Positions 17,145-25,414 of a stretch of 64,000 bases of DNA are shown here, one piece after another; within the stretch, counting starts at the first letter, position 1, and each line of letters opens with the position of its first letter. The notes under the pieces are model-generated. The model did no database searches and was not told the origin of the DNA. It worked only from the letters and a program-made list of their open reading frames with translations. The stretch spans positions 248,001-312,000 of the forward strand of contig NZ_MTQN01000012.1 in the NCBI RefSeq assembly GCF_001984195.1, given 5' to 3'. This stretch comes from Kribbella sp. ALI-6-A (lineage in GTDB: Bacteria > Actinomycetota > Actinomycetes > Propionibacteriales > Kribbellaceae). The translations under genes and the position numbers were made by a program.

Positions 17145-18005
17145 GTGGACTTCGAGGAGGCGGCGGACGCGCTGTACGCGGCGCCGGCGGCCGACTTCAT
17201 TGCTACCCGCAACGAGCTGGCCAAGCAGCTGAAGGCCGACGGCGACCAGCTGGGGTCGACCCGGCTGAAGGCGTTGCGCAAACCGACCGTCGCCGCCTGG
17301 CTGACCAATCTGGTCAGCCGCGAGCGCCCGGACGAGATCGACGACCTGCTGGCGCTCGGCGACGAGTTCCGCGAGGCGACCGCGGACCTCGACGGCGAAC
17401 GGTTGCGCGAGCTGACCCCGAAGCGGCACAAGGCGATCGACGCCCTGGTCAAGGCCGCCAACGAGCTCGCCACCGAGCACGGTCAGAAGATCAGCGCGGA
17501 CGTCGGGCAGAAGCTGCGCGAGACGCTGGACGCCGCCCTGGTCGACCCGGCGGCGGGCGACGCCGTACGGGAGGCGCGGCTGAGCAGCGCGCTGCGGCAC
17601 GTCGGATTCGGCGTGGTGGACGAGAACGGTGAGCCGTCGAACGTCACGCCGCTGACCGACGAGCGCCGGCAGCGCGCGAAGGAACGGCGGTCGAAGACGC
17701 GGGAGGTCGAGGACTCCGCGAAGGAGTCGGCGGCCGAGAAAGCGGCGCGGGAGAAGGCGGAGCGCGAGGAGGAGAAGCGCAAGGCCGCCGCCCAGCGCGA
17801 GTTCGAGGCCGCGGTCAAGGCGGCGGAGAGCGCCGAGGCGACCGTCGAGGAGCTGGACGCGCAGCTGACCGACGCCCAGGAGGCGCTGGAGCACGCCCGC
17901 GAGGAGGTCCGCCGGCTGACCGCGGAGCTCGACGAGGCGAAGAAGGTCGCCCGGGAGGCGCAGAAGGAGAGCCGCGAGGCGCGGAAGCGCTACAACCGGT
18001 TGTAG
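17145..18005 (+). CDS. Long coiled-coil protein, unknown
   Basis: 286 residues, GTG start. Residues 1-130 are helical with a conserved-looking core (ALRKPTVAAWLTNLVSRERP). Residues 170-286 form a strongly charged coiled coil rich in Lys, Glu, Ala and Arg (AAREKAEREEEKRK and similar). No signal peptide or membrane helix is seen. Similar proteins occur in actinobacteria directly before Ku genes, and here the Ku gene begins 33 bp downstream, so co-transcription is likely. Function unknown; a DNA-repair accessory role would be pure inference. Confidence 0.65.
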   Translation: MDFEEAADALYAAPAADFIATRNELAKQLKADGDQLGSTRLKALRKPTVAAWLTNLVSRERPDEIDDLLALGDEFREATADLDGERLRELTPKRHKAIDALVKAANELATEHGQKISADVGQKLRETLDAALVDPAAGDAVREARLSSALRHVGFGVVDENGEPSNVTPLTDERRQRAKERRSKTREVEDSAKESAAEKAAREKAEREEEKRKAAAQREFEAAVKAAESAEATVEELDAQLTDAQEALEHAREEVRRLTAELDEAKKVAREAQKESREARKRYNRL

Positions 18006-18038
18006 CTGGGTACTTGCGGTACCGGAGAGGAGCTGGTG

Positions 18039-18974
18039 ATGGCGAGGTCGATCTGGAGCGGGTACATCAACTTCGGGCTGGTGTCGGTACCGGTCGGGCT
18101 GTACAGCGCGACCGAGGAGCACGAGCTCGACTTCCACCAGTTCCAGCGTGGGACGTCGGACCGGATCCGCTACAAGCGGGTCAACGAACGGACCGGCCGC
18201 GAGGTCGACTACGACAAGATCGTCAAGGGCCACGACGTCGGCGGCGGCGAGTACGTGATCGTCGAACGCGAGGAGCTGGAGGACATCGCGCCCGGCAAGT
18301 CCCGCTCGCTGGAGATCTCCGACTTCGTCGACCTGGACGAGATCGACCCGATCCACTTCCAGAAGAGCTACTACCTGGCGCCCTCGGACTCCGAGAACGC
18401 GTCGTCGTACGCGCTGCTGCGGGACGCCCTGGCCAAGACCAACCGCGCCGGCATCGCGACGTTCGTGATGCGCAGCAAGGAGTACCTGGCAACGATCCGG
18501 GCCGACGGCAAGGTGCTCGTGCTGGAAACGATGTTCTTCGCCGACGAGATCCGCGACCCCGCCAAGGAGGTCGGCGACCTGCCGGCCAAGACCTCGGGCA
18601 AGCAACTCAAGATGGCCACCGACCTGATCGAGGCGATGAGCGGCAAGTGGCGCCCGAAGGACTACAAGGACAGCTACACCGAACGCGTGAAGAAGCTGGT
18701 GGAGTCCAAGCGCAAGGGCAAGGAAGTCGTCTTCACCGAGGAGGAGCCGGAGGCGACCTCGAGCACCGACCTGGTCTCCGCCCTGCGCGCCAGCGTAGAA
18801 GCCGCCCGAGCCCGCCGCGCCGGCGGCGGCGCCGCCAAGAAGACCGCCGCCAAGAAAACCACGGCGAAGAAGTCCGCCGCCAAGAAGTCGGCCACCAAGA
18901 AAACCGCGGCCAAGAAAACCACCACGAAAAAGAGCACCACGAAGAAATCAACCACCAAGAAGAAGGCCGCGTAG
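18039..18974 (+). CDS. ku: Ku protein for non-homologous end joining
   Basis: 311 residues. MARSIWSGYINFGLVSVPVG opens a complete bacterial Ku core (to about residue 255), including FHQFQRGTSDRIRYKRVNE and the ESKRKGKEVVFTEEEPEATS linker. The last ~45 residues are a Lys/Ala/Thr repeat (AAKKT, TTKKS), the extended basic tail known from some actinobacterial Ku proteins, which aids DNA binding and threading. Ku homodimers bind double-strand ends and recruit LigD; no ligD is in this window. GAGGAG six bases before the ATG at 18039 favours it over the adjacent GTG at 18036. Confidence 0.93.
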   Translation: MARSIWSGYINFGLVSVPVGLYSATEEHELDFHQFQRGTSDRIRYKRVNERTGREVDYDKIVKGHDVGGGEYVIVEREELEDIAPGKSRSLEISDFVDLDEIDPIHFQKSYYLAPSDSENASSYALLRDALAKTNRAGIATFVMRSKEYLATIRADGKVLVLETMFFADEIRDPAKEVGDLPAKTSGKQLKMATDLIEAMSGKWRPKDYKDSYTERVKKLVESKRKGKEVVFTEEEPEATSSTDLVSALRASVEAARARRAGGGAAKKTAAKKTTAKKSAAKKSATKKTAAKKTTTKKSTTKKSTTKKKAA

Positions 18975-19222
18975 CCGGCGCCGTCTCGAGGTCGATGCGC
19001 AGCTTGCCATCCCCAGAGCAGCCGCACCAACGACGGATTCGCCGCAACTGGGAGAACGATCAGGCGATCGTGCTGGACGTCGTTCTGGCGGGGCGAGTAC
19101 TACCAGCCAGCGCTGGCCTTCAGCAGGACTGGCGTAACCACGACGAAGACCGCCGCGCCCGCATCTCCGTCCGCGACGCCGTCGCAGCCTTCGCCAAGGG
19201 CCGCCCACATCGCCACCCAGCA

Positions 19223-19257
19223 CGCCACTGGCCGCCACTGGCCGCCACTGGCCGCCA
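19223..19257. repeat. 10-bp direct repeat, 3.5 copies
   Basis: The unit CGCCACTGGC occurs three times in a row followed by CGCCA. It is in non-coding sequence; a simple slippage product is likely. Confidence 0.85.
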
Positions 19258-19434
19258 ACGATCAGCGGTCACCCCAGTGCACATCGGCACGGGCCGATCC
19301 GGCGCCAAGGTTGCCATTTCCGAATATGCCGAGGCGAACGATCTGTCAGCAGCATCGACCACCTCGTACTGGCCAAGATCCACACAAGCCAGGCACAGCG
19401 CCGCCTGCTTCGCGTGCAAGGCACGGATCACGGG

Positions 19435-20340
19435 CACGCGTCAGCAGCATCGTCTCGGGCACCACCCCGATCCGCGCGCTGATCGACGAGGCAGGCGCAC
19501 TCGATGGAGGAAGTGGGCGGGACCCCCCGAACGCCGATCACCGAGCACGGCTCGCCGGTGAACGAAGTGGTGACGGACCACCGAGCGGTTCACCGAGAAC
19601 GGCTCACCGAGAAGTCGGTGATCGACGCGCAGGCGCGGCATCCGCCGTGGACGACCGCTCGTCGCGGTGAATCAATCCCTATGGGTGACCTGCGGTGAAG
19701 GCACGGGAACACCGCACGCGTCAGCCGCCATCGTCTCGGGCACCGCCCGAATCGCGCTGATCGACGAGCCTGCCGCACTCGTCGGAGGAAGGGACGGGAC
19801 CAGCGAATGCCGTTCACCGATTACGGCTCCCCAATGGACGAAGCGGTGACGGGACAACCGAGCGGTTCACCGAGAACGGACCCCGCGCAGTCGGTGATCG
19901 CCGTGCAGGCGCGCCACCCGGCGTAGACGACCGCTCGTCGCGGTGAGTCGATCCCCAGGCGCGACCTGCTGGTGAAGGCACAGGAACACCGCACGCGTCA
20001 GCGGCGTCGTCTCGGGCACCGCCGCTCCGATCCGCGCACTGATCGACGAGGCAGGCGCACTGGATGCAGGAAGTGGGGCGGGACCACCGATCGCCGGTCA
20101 CCGACCACGGCTCGCCGGTGGACGAAGTGGTGATGGACCACCGAGCGGTTCACCGAGAACGGGCCCCGCGCGGTCGGTGATCGCCGCGCAGGCGCGGCAT
20201 CCGACGTAGACGACCGCTCGTCGCGGTGAGCCGATCCCCAGGCGCGACCTGCTGGTGAAGGCACAGGAACACCGCACGCGTCAGCACCGTCGTTTCGCGT
20301 CGGGCACCGCCCCGCTTCGCGTGCTGATCGACGAATGCCC
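19435..20340. repeat. Tandem ~280-bp repeat array
   Basis: Units begin at CACGCGTCAGC: 19435, 19715, 19992 and 20275, giving lengths of 280, 277 and 283 bp; the fourth breaks off near 20335. Shared landmarks in each full unit are a GATCGACGAG segment about 55 bp in, ACCGAGCGGTTCACCGAGAA in the middle, and GACCGCTCGTCGCGGTGA near the end. Copies differ by substitutions and small indels. A degenerate fifth stretch with the same landmarks in the same order (20472-20590) follows the molybdoenzyme-like fragment. No open frame spans the units consistently. Confidence 0.85.
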
Positions 20341-20468
20341 GCCTGGCTGACACCGGAGAAGGCATCACCACCGACGAGCTCCAGCTCGCCGCCCGCAACC
20401 ACGGCATCTCGCTGGAGGCGCTGGGCTACGACCTGACGCCAGCCGGCCCCGCTCGATGTACGGGGTGA
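20337..20468 (+). pseudogene. Fragment like the N-terminus of a sulfite-oxidase-family enzyme
   Basis: One frame reads LADTGEGITTDELQLAARNH then GISLEALGYDLTPAG before running into unrelated residues and a TGA at 20466. From memory this resembles the start of actinobacterial Moco-dependent sulfite oxidase-like proteins (ELQLAxRNHGxPLEALRYDxTP). It has no start codon or rest of the gene, and it separates the fourth repeat copy from its degenerate continuation. Confidence 0.45.
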
Positions 20469-20471
20469 TGA

Positions 20472-20590
20472 CGGGGACCACCGAACAACGGTTCATCGAG
20501 CACGGGTCGCCGCGGAGGCGGTGGATCGCCTGCAGGCGCAACCTCCGCCGTAGGCGGCCGCTCGGTGCGGTGAATCGGTCCCACGGCGTG
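20472..20590. repeat. Degenerate copy of the 280-bp repeat
   Basis: The order GGGACCACCGA, CGGTTCATCGAGCACGG, CGCTCGGTGCGGTGAATCGG matches the second half of the tandem unit with many changes. It ends near 20590. Confidence 0.6.
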
Positions 20591-21022
20591 ACGGCATGGT
20601 GCACTGCCCGTGGAGGGACAAGGCGTCCAGCACACGACGCCGTTGCGCCTCGAGCGCGCCGCCGGCGGTCGCCCACCTTTCTGTGCCGGCAGTGCGCGGC
20701 TCGGCGGGAGCACCACGGGCAACTCCCGACGTCCGACTGGTTGGTGTAGTAAGCCGAGCCCGGTTCAGGCGGCGCTGGGACGTCCGGACAGCATCGCGTC
20801 GCGGGACGCCGTCATCTCGTGCAGCACCTGGTGATACCGCTCCGAGGCTGGAAGCTCCACGACACGACGGCTGCCGCCGAGACCGCGAGATCCGGCTCGT
20901 TCGAGAGCACCGGAGCAGCGGCCGTTGCGTCCACCAGATCTATGGTCTGGCGAGCAGCACGGAGCCGAGCACCCGAAGCGACCCGACTCGTCTCGGCGCA
21001 GGTGTCTGTGGGCGGTGTGGTG

Positions 21023-22372
21023 TCACGGGGGTTTGTCCGGGCTGGCCCAGGTGGGTCGGTTGGGGTGGGGGTGGCCGTGGTGGGTGGTGATGGTCCAGTG
21101 GCCTTGGTGGACGTCGATGTGGTGGGCCTTGCAGAGCAGGGCGAGGTTGGTGAGGTTGGTGGGGCCGCCGTCGGCCCAGTGGATGAGGTGGTGGGCTTCG
21201 CACATTGCGGGTGGGGCTTGGCAGATGATGCAGCCCCGGTCGCGGGTGTTCAGGGCTTGGCGGATGGCTCGGGTGACGAAGCGGTGTTCGGTGCCGACGT
21301 CGAGGGGTTCGGAGGCTGAGCCGAGGACCAGGGGGATGATGCCGGCGTCGCAGGCGAGGCGGCGGATGGTGGCGGTGGACAGGGTGGCGCCGGAGGCGAG
21401 GGTGCCGACGCCGGTGCCGGCGGTCAGGTCGTTGAGGTCGATGGTGACGGTGATGTGGGGTTTGATGTCGCCGTGGGCGGGTGCCGCGGTGCCGGTGGAC
21501 GCGGCAGCGGTGAGGATGGTGGTGAGGGCGTCGGCTTGGCGTTTGCCGCGGCTGCGGGGGTCGCGGGTGCCGTCGGGGGCGAGGTGGGGTTTGGCGCCGG
21601 CGAAGATCAGGGTTTGCAGGAGTTCGGCGTGTTCGCCGGCTAGGTAGCCGCCGAACTCGACGCCGTAGTCGCCGCGTTTGAGCCAGAGGGTTTCGGCGGT
21701 CATGGCGCGCACTTCGGCGGGTTCGGGGCCGTCGGTGTCGAGGGTGTCGCGGACTCGTTTGCCGAGTTTGCGGAGTTCGGCCGGCGACAGTAGTTGAGCG
21801 GCGCGGACCATTGCGCGTTCGGCGACTTGGAGGTCGGCGACCGGGACCATCGCGGTGGTGGGGATTCGTTCCAGGGCGGTGACAATCGCCTCCGCCTGGC
21901 CGGGATGCAGCACTAGGTGCCTGGCAACAGCAGAGCCTGGGGTCACGGCCTTGGGCGTGAGGGAGGCATCGGCTGCGGGCGTCGGGGCGGGATCGGTGGC
22001 GGCGAGGGCGGCGGTCGCGGCGCCCGGGGCGGTCGCGGCAGGCGGGGCGGTCGGGGCAGCGATGTTCGCTGGATCGGTGGCGCCGGGTGAGGTCTGGTGA
22101 AGGGCCGCCTCGACGTCGGAGTACTTCGGGAGTGCGGTGGCCAGGCGGAGGTCTCGGCGGACCTCGGTGGGGTCCAGGCGGTGGCATAGCGCGATGAGTT
22201 GGATGGTGTCTCGGGCACCCACGTCAGCAGCATGACCGTTCGCGTCCAGGGCGGCCAGGAGCTGCAGCCGGTAGGTCTGCAGGTGGGCGATCTGGGCGTG
22301 GACAGCGTCGAGCGTCGACAGCATCTCGCTGCCACTCATCGACCAGATCGGTCGCTCGTCGCAAAGGCCCAT
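21023..22372 (-). CDS. DUF222/HNH endonuclease (13E12 repeat family)
   Basis: A protein of 449 residues. DUF222 covers about residues 10-330 with a Pro/Ala-rich insert near 105-140. The C-terminal HNH domain is intact: two cysteines in CIICQAPPAMCEAHH, the HLIHWADGGPTNLTNL core and a final CKAHH. Such genes are repeated in mycobacteria and relatives and behave like mobile or fast-spreading nuclease genes; their function is not settled. The start at 22372 (ATG, GGAG ten bases upstream) is preferred over GTG 22396 and ATG 22339. It borders the scarred repeat region. Confidence 0.85.
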   Translation of the reverse strand: MGLCDERPIWSMSGSEMLSTLDAVHAQIAHLQTYRLQLLAALDANGHAADVGARDTIQLIALCHRLDPTEVRRDLRLATALPKYSDVEAALHQTSPGATDPANIAAPTAPPAATAPGAATAALAATDPAPTPAADASLTPKAVTPGSAVARHLVLHPGQAEAIVTALERIPTTAMVPVADLQVAERAMVRAAQLLSPAELRKLGKRVRDTLDTDGPEPAEVRAMTAETLWLKRGDYGVEFGGYLAGEHAELLQTLIFAGAKPHLAPDGTRDPRSRGKRQADALTTILTAAASTGTAAPAHGDIKPHITVTIDLNDLTAGTGVGTLASGATLSTATIRRLACDAGIIPLVLGSASEPLDVGTEHRFVTRAIRQALNTRDRGCIICQAPPAMCEAHHLIHWADGGPTNLTNLALLCKAHHIDVHQGHWTITTHHGHPHPNRPTWASPDKPP

Positions 22373-22728
22373 GGAGAACAGTCTCCAGGAAGGCACCGAC
22401 AGTTTCTGGCCGGAAAGCGCTTATTTACAAGAGAAATTGGGTTGATGTCCGGAAGCGGTCAGGCGCTTCGAGGCTTGTGTTGCGAGGGACGGCTGTGGCG
22501 ACTGGGAGACAGGCAGGGACGCTGCGGCGGTGATGCGCTGGTACGGCGTGGTCACGGTGAGCGTTTGCCGTCGCCGCAACGGCGCTCAGGTGATGTGCCA
22601 CAGGCCAGGTTCTGCGATGTCAGGAACCGCAGTAGTTGCTCGTTCGTTCTGGTCTTGTCGGCGCTGCGGGTGGAGATTGGTGGTGACCGGCTGGGGATCG
22701 GGCTGGTTTTCCGTGGTGCGAAGGTCGA
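22373..22728. other. 356-bp intergenic stretch, divergent promoters presumed
   Basis: It separates the HNH gene from the membrane protein gene and must hold both promoters. An A/T-rich island at 22421-22440 stands out against the G+C background. No confident promoter, repeat or small gene was identified. Confidence 0.4.
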
Positions 22729-23583
22729 GTGAGTTCGGCGATGACACGTTTTCCCAGGGCGCGGCGTGCGGCGGTGGCGGCCGGCGTGGGGGTCGGCACG
22801 GCCGGTGCTCTGGCGGCGGTGTTGCTGCTCGGGCCTGTTGCGGCGGTGGCTCTGCTCGGGATTGTCTTTGCGTTGGTCTGGCCGCTTGCCGCGGTGATCA
22901 AGCACCTAGCCGATGAGCCGATTCCTCACTCGTCGGCGAGCATCGCCGCCTACGCCGCGGGGGCTGTGTTGTGTCTGCCGGGCGTGGTGCGGCTGATCAC
23001 TTGGGGTGCGGTTGGTTTTTCGATCGCGGTGCTGGTGGCGGCTGTCTTTGTGGGCGTCGACCTGCTGGTCGCGAGCCGGCGCGAGCGGCAGAACCGCAGG
23101 TTCCTTCGCGAGCTCGGTACCAGCCTTCACAGACCTGAAGATCACCCCGGTCTCGGCCCGGAGGAAGCCGAAGCCGCTTTGCACGAAGGCCCGGACGAGG
23201 AGCTGGACGACGAAGCGCTGATCGCGTCCCTGCGCTGCCCGCTCAGCATCGAGGAACTCTGCGCCGTCTGGAGCGAAACCTCCGCGACCCTCGCCGCCGA
23301 CGCCGGACTGCGCGACCGCCAGGCCGTCGCGGAGGTCCGGCGGATCTGCCTCGACGAGTTCGAACGCCGCAATCCCACCGGCTTCCACCAGTGGCTCGAA
23401 GCCGGCGCTCCGGCCGACGCCGGCGCCTACTTCCTCGCGCGCCCCGGCTCAGACTCCGACCCACACACCGGCCCGGATCCCGGCCCCGGCCAGGGCCCCG
23501 GTCAAGGCCCCGGCTCCGGCTCCGGTCAAGGCCCCGGCCCCGGCCAAGGCCCCGGCCCCGGCCAAGGCCCCGAACCAGCATGA
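22729..23583 (+). CDS. Membrane protein with Gly/Pro/Gln-rich tail, unknown
   Basis: 284 residues. Hydrophobic helices lie at about 20-55 (probably two), 65-83 and 89-112, followed by a basic stretch (RRERQNRR) and a soluble, acidic region of about 130 residues with Trp and Cys (LRCPLSIEELCAVWSETS). The last 40 residues are a GPGQG-type low-complexity tail. No family is recognised. The GTG at 22729 is used; ATG 22741 is an alternative. A GNAT gene follows after 12 bp, so the two are probably co-transcribed. Confidence 0.6.
   Translation: MSSAMTRFPRARRAAVAAGVGVGTAGALAAVLLLGPVAAVALLGIVFALVWPLAAVIKHLADEPIPHSSASIAAYAAGAVLCLPGVVRLITWGAVGFSIAVLVAAVFVGVDLLVASRRERQNRRFLRELGTSLHRPEDHPGLGPEEAEAALHEGPDEELDDEALIASLRCPLSIEELCAVWSETSATLAADAGLRDRQAVAEVRRICLDEFERRNPTGFHQWLEAGAPADAGAYFLARPGSDSDPHTGPDPGPGQGPGQGPGSGSGQGPGPGQGPGPGQGPEPA
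23485..23583 (+). repeat. GGCCCCGG(C/T)CAA(G)-type coding repeat
   Basis: Short C/G-rich units repeat about nine times and encode the GPGQG/GSGQG tail of the membrane protein. Slippage-prone; copy number may vary between strains. Confidence 0.75.
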
Positions 23584-23595
23584 TCAGATAACCAA

Positions 23596-24054
23596 GTGCC
23601 CCCCACCATCAGACCCAGAACCACCCACGACCTCATCACCTGCGTGACCCTGCTCCGCCACGTCCACGAAGCCTCCGGCTACCCCGTCAACTGGCCGGCC
23701 GACCCCCAGCTCTGGCTGACCCCACCCAACGCCCTCAGCTGCTGGGTCATCACCGTGAACAACGAAGTAGCCGGCCACCTAGCCGTCACCCAAACCGACA
23801 GCGCAGCCCTCGTCGAGCGACTCTTCGTCGACCCCCAGCAAACCGGCCAAGGCCTCGGCCGCAAACTCCTCGACCACGCCCGCCGCACCGCCGCCGAGCA
23901 CCACCTCGACCTCACCCTCGAAGTCGCCGACAACTGCACCGCCGCGATCGCCCTCTACCGCCGAGCCGGCTGGCGCGAGACCGCCCGTACGCCGATCGAC
24001 TGGGGCGGCGATCAGGCCTCGGCCGTGATCAGCTTCTCCGCGCCCTCGTCCTGA
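23596..24054 (+). CDS. GNAT-family N-acetyltransferase
   Basis: 152 residues, GTG start 12 bp after the membrane protein gene. Motif A is seen as RLFVDPQQTGQGLGRKLLDHA (acetyl-CoA pyrophosphate loop Q/RxxGxG/A), followed by LEVADNCTAAIALYRRAGW. It should transfer acetyl from acetyl-CoA to an amine on an unknown substrate. The 3' end overlaps the convergent MFS gene by 43 bp. Confidence 0.85.
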   Translation: MPPTIRPRTTHDLITCVTLLRHVHEASGYPVNWPADPQLWLTPPNALSCWVITVNNEVAGHLAVTQTDSAALVERLFVDPQQTGQGLGRKLLDHARRTAAEHHLDLTLEVADNCTAAIALYRRAGWRETARTPIDWGGDQASAVISFSAPSS

Positions 24055-25319
24055 TCGAGCGGGTGCGCGAGCTCGTCCGAGCGCATCCGCCCGAACCAGA
24101 TCACCACGAACGACACCACCGCCGGCCCGACTCCCGCGACGACGAAGACCGCGGTCACCCCGAACCACGAGCCCGCCGGCCCGGCCAGCGCCATCGACAC
24201 CGGCATCAGCAGCAGCGAGACGAAAAAGTCCAGGCTGGCGATCCGCCCGCGCAGGTGGTCCGGGACCCGGCGTTGCAGCAGCGTCCCCCAGATCACCATC
24301 GCCGCCGATCCGGTCGCGCCGACCACCGCGGCGCCGGCCATCATCAGCCACAGGTCCTGCGCGAACCCGAGCACCACGAACGGCACCGATCCCAGGCCCC
24401 ACATCAGCGTCATCACGGTCAGGTACCGCCGCGGCAGCGACCGCGACGAGATCACCAACGCCCCGGCCGCCCCACCGATCCCGAACGCCGCCATCACCAG
24501 CCCGAACTCCCGCGCGTCCCCACCCAGCTGGTCCCGGATCGCGAACGGCAAGAGCACCTCCAGCGGCCCGAGGATCAGCAGCACGAACACCGTCCCGAAC
24601 AACAACGACGCCAGCAACCACCGCGTACGCCGTACGTAGCTCCAGCCCTCCCGCAGATCCGCCACCATCGCCCGTACGCCGGTCGGCGCCGCCTCATCCG
24701 CGCCATCCGAAGAAGCCGGCTCGTGCCGCAGGTTCATCGCCAACACACACGCCGCCGAGAACAGGTACGTCAGCCCCGCCACCAGAATCGCGACCCCGGG
24801 CGAGATCGCGGCGATCACCAGACCGCCGATCACCGGCCCGGTCGCCTGCTGTGCCAGCGGCCGCAGCGTGCCCTCCAGCCCGTTGGCCGCGAGCAGTTCG
24901 TCGGCCGGCAGCAGCCGAGGCACCAACGCCGTGTACGCCGGAATCAGGAACGCCTCCCCGGCCCCGACCAGCACCGCGGCCGCCGCCAGGTGCCAGATCT
25001 CCAGCACCCCGACCAGCGCGAGCGCCGCGAGACCGAGCAGCACCACTCCTCGAACCGAGTCGGCGACGACGATCACCGTGCGCTGAGGCAGCCGGTCGGC
25101 CGCGATCCCGCCGAACAGCACACAGATCAGCAGCCCGATGCTGTACGCCGTGGTGACGACGGACAGCTGCACGGGACCGCCGCCGAGCTCGATCACCTGC
25201 CAGGCCAAGGCGACCAACCACAGACCGCTGCCGAGCAGCGCGACGGCCAGCCCGGTCCAGAGCAGCCGGTAGTCGCGATGCCGCAGCGGCCGTACTGCCT
25301 TCCAGCGGAGCTCGCTCAC
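24012..25319 (-). CDS. MFS exporter (DHA3-like)
   Basis: 435 residues with about 12 membrane helices and the MFS motif-A-like loop GGIAADRLPQRTVIVVAD after helix 2. Sequence style (RPLRHRDYRLLWTG at the start, GDAREFGLVMAAFGIGG in the second half) matches the DHA3 group of drug and siderophore exporters. The GTG at 25319 is chosen because GAGG lies seven bases upstream and the protein then begins SELRWKAVRPLRHRDYR; the frame continues to 25391. It is divergent from a MarR gene, so the pair is likely a ligand-responsive efflux unit. Confidence 0.85.
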   Translation of the reverse strand: MSELRWKAVRPLRHRDYRLLWTGLAVALLGSGLWLVALAWQVIELGGGPVQLSVVTTAYSIGLLICVLFGGIAADRLPQRTVIVVADSVRGVVLLGLAALALVGVLEIWHLAAAAVLVGAGEAFLIPAYTALVPRLLPADELLAANGLEGTLRPLAQQATGPVIGGLVIAAISPGVAILVAGLTYLFSAACVLAMNLRHEPASSDGADEAAPTGVRAMVADLREGWSYVRRTRWLLASLLFGTVFVLLILGPLEVLLPFAIRDQLGGDAREFGLVMAAFGIGGAAGALVISSRSLPRRYLTVMTLMWGLGSVPFVVLGFAQDLWLMMAGAAVVGATGSAAMVIWGTLLQRRVPDHLRGRIASLDFFVSLLLMPVSMALAGPAGSWFGVTAVFVVAGVGPAVVSFVVIWFGRMRSDELAHPLDQDEGAEKLITAEA

Positions 25320-25372
25320 GATGCACACCTCAAGAGTTGACAGCGAAACTATTCTCCCAACACCTTCCTGGA

Positions 25373-25383
25373 TGAACAGTTCA
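25373..25383. promoter_or_regulatory. Palindromic operator candidate in MFS/marR gap
   Basis: TGAACAGTTCA is a perfect 11-bp palindrome overlapping the -35 box of the marR promoter. It is suited for autorepression by the MarR dimer and control of the divergent MFS gene. Confidence 0.5.
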
Positions 25384-25408
25384 CGTGTCAACCGTTTATC
25401 CGTATACT
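25380..25408 (+). promoter_or_regulatory. Housekeeping-type promoter of marR, leaderless
   Basis: TTCACG (25380-25385), a 17-base spacer and TATACT (25403-25408). The ATG at 25415 falls 7 bases after the -10 box, so the transcript would start at or next to the start codon and lack a leader. Confidence 0.65.
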
Positions 25409-25414
25409 CAAAAC

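Larger units (their letters stand above)
18975..21022. other. 2-kb stretch without an intact gene, scarred by repeats and fragments
   Basis: No frame here has convincing coding character. It contains a 10-bp triplet repeat (19223-19257), three tandem ~280-bp units (19435-20274) with partial or degenerate further copies, a fragment resembling the start of a sulfite-oxidase-like molybdoenzyme (20337-20468), and on the minus strand a short conserved-looking C-terminus (stop at 20765, reading VVELPASERYHQVLHEM) that seems to be a gene remnant. It lies between Ku and a DUF222/HNH gene and looks like a decayed insertion hotspot. Confidence 0.6.

Noticed and set aside
18830..18970. Repeated AAGAA(A/G)(A/T)CC words as a possible CRISPR array
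   Set aside because: They encode the lysine-rich Ku tail in frame; no spacers.
19435..20340. Repeat array as CRISPR or integron cassettes
   Set aside because: Units of ~280 bp are near-identical throughout, with no short repeat/spacer alternation, and there is no integrase or attC-like hairpin pair.
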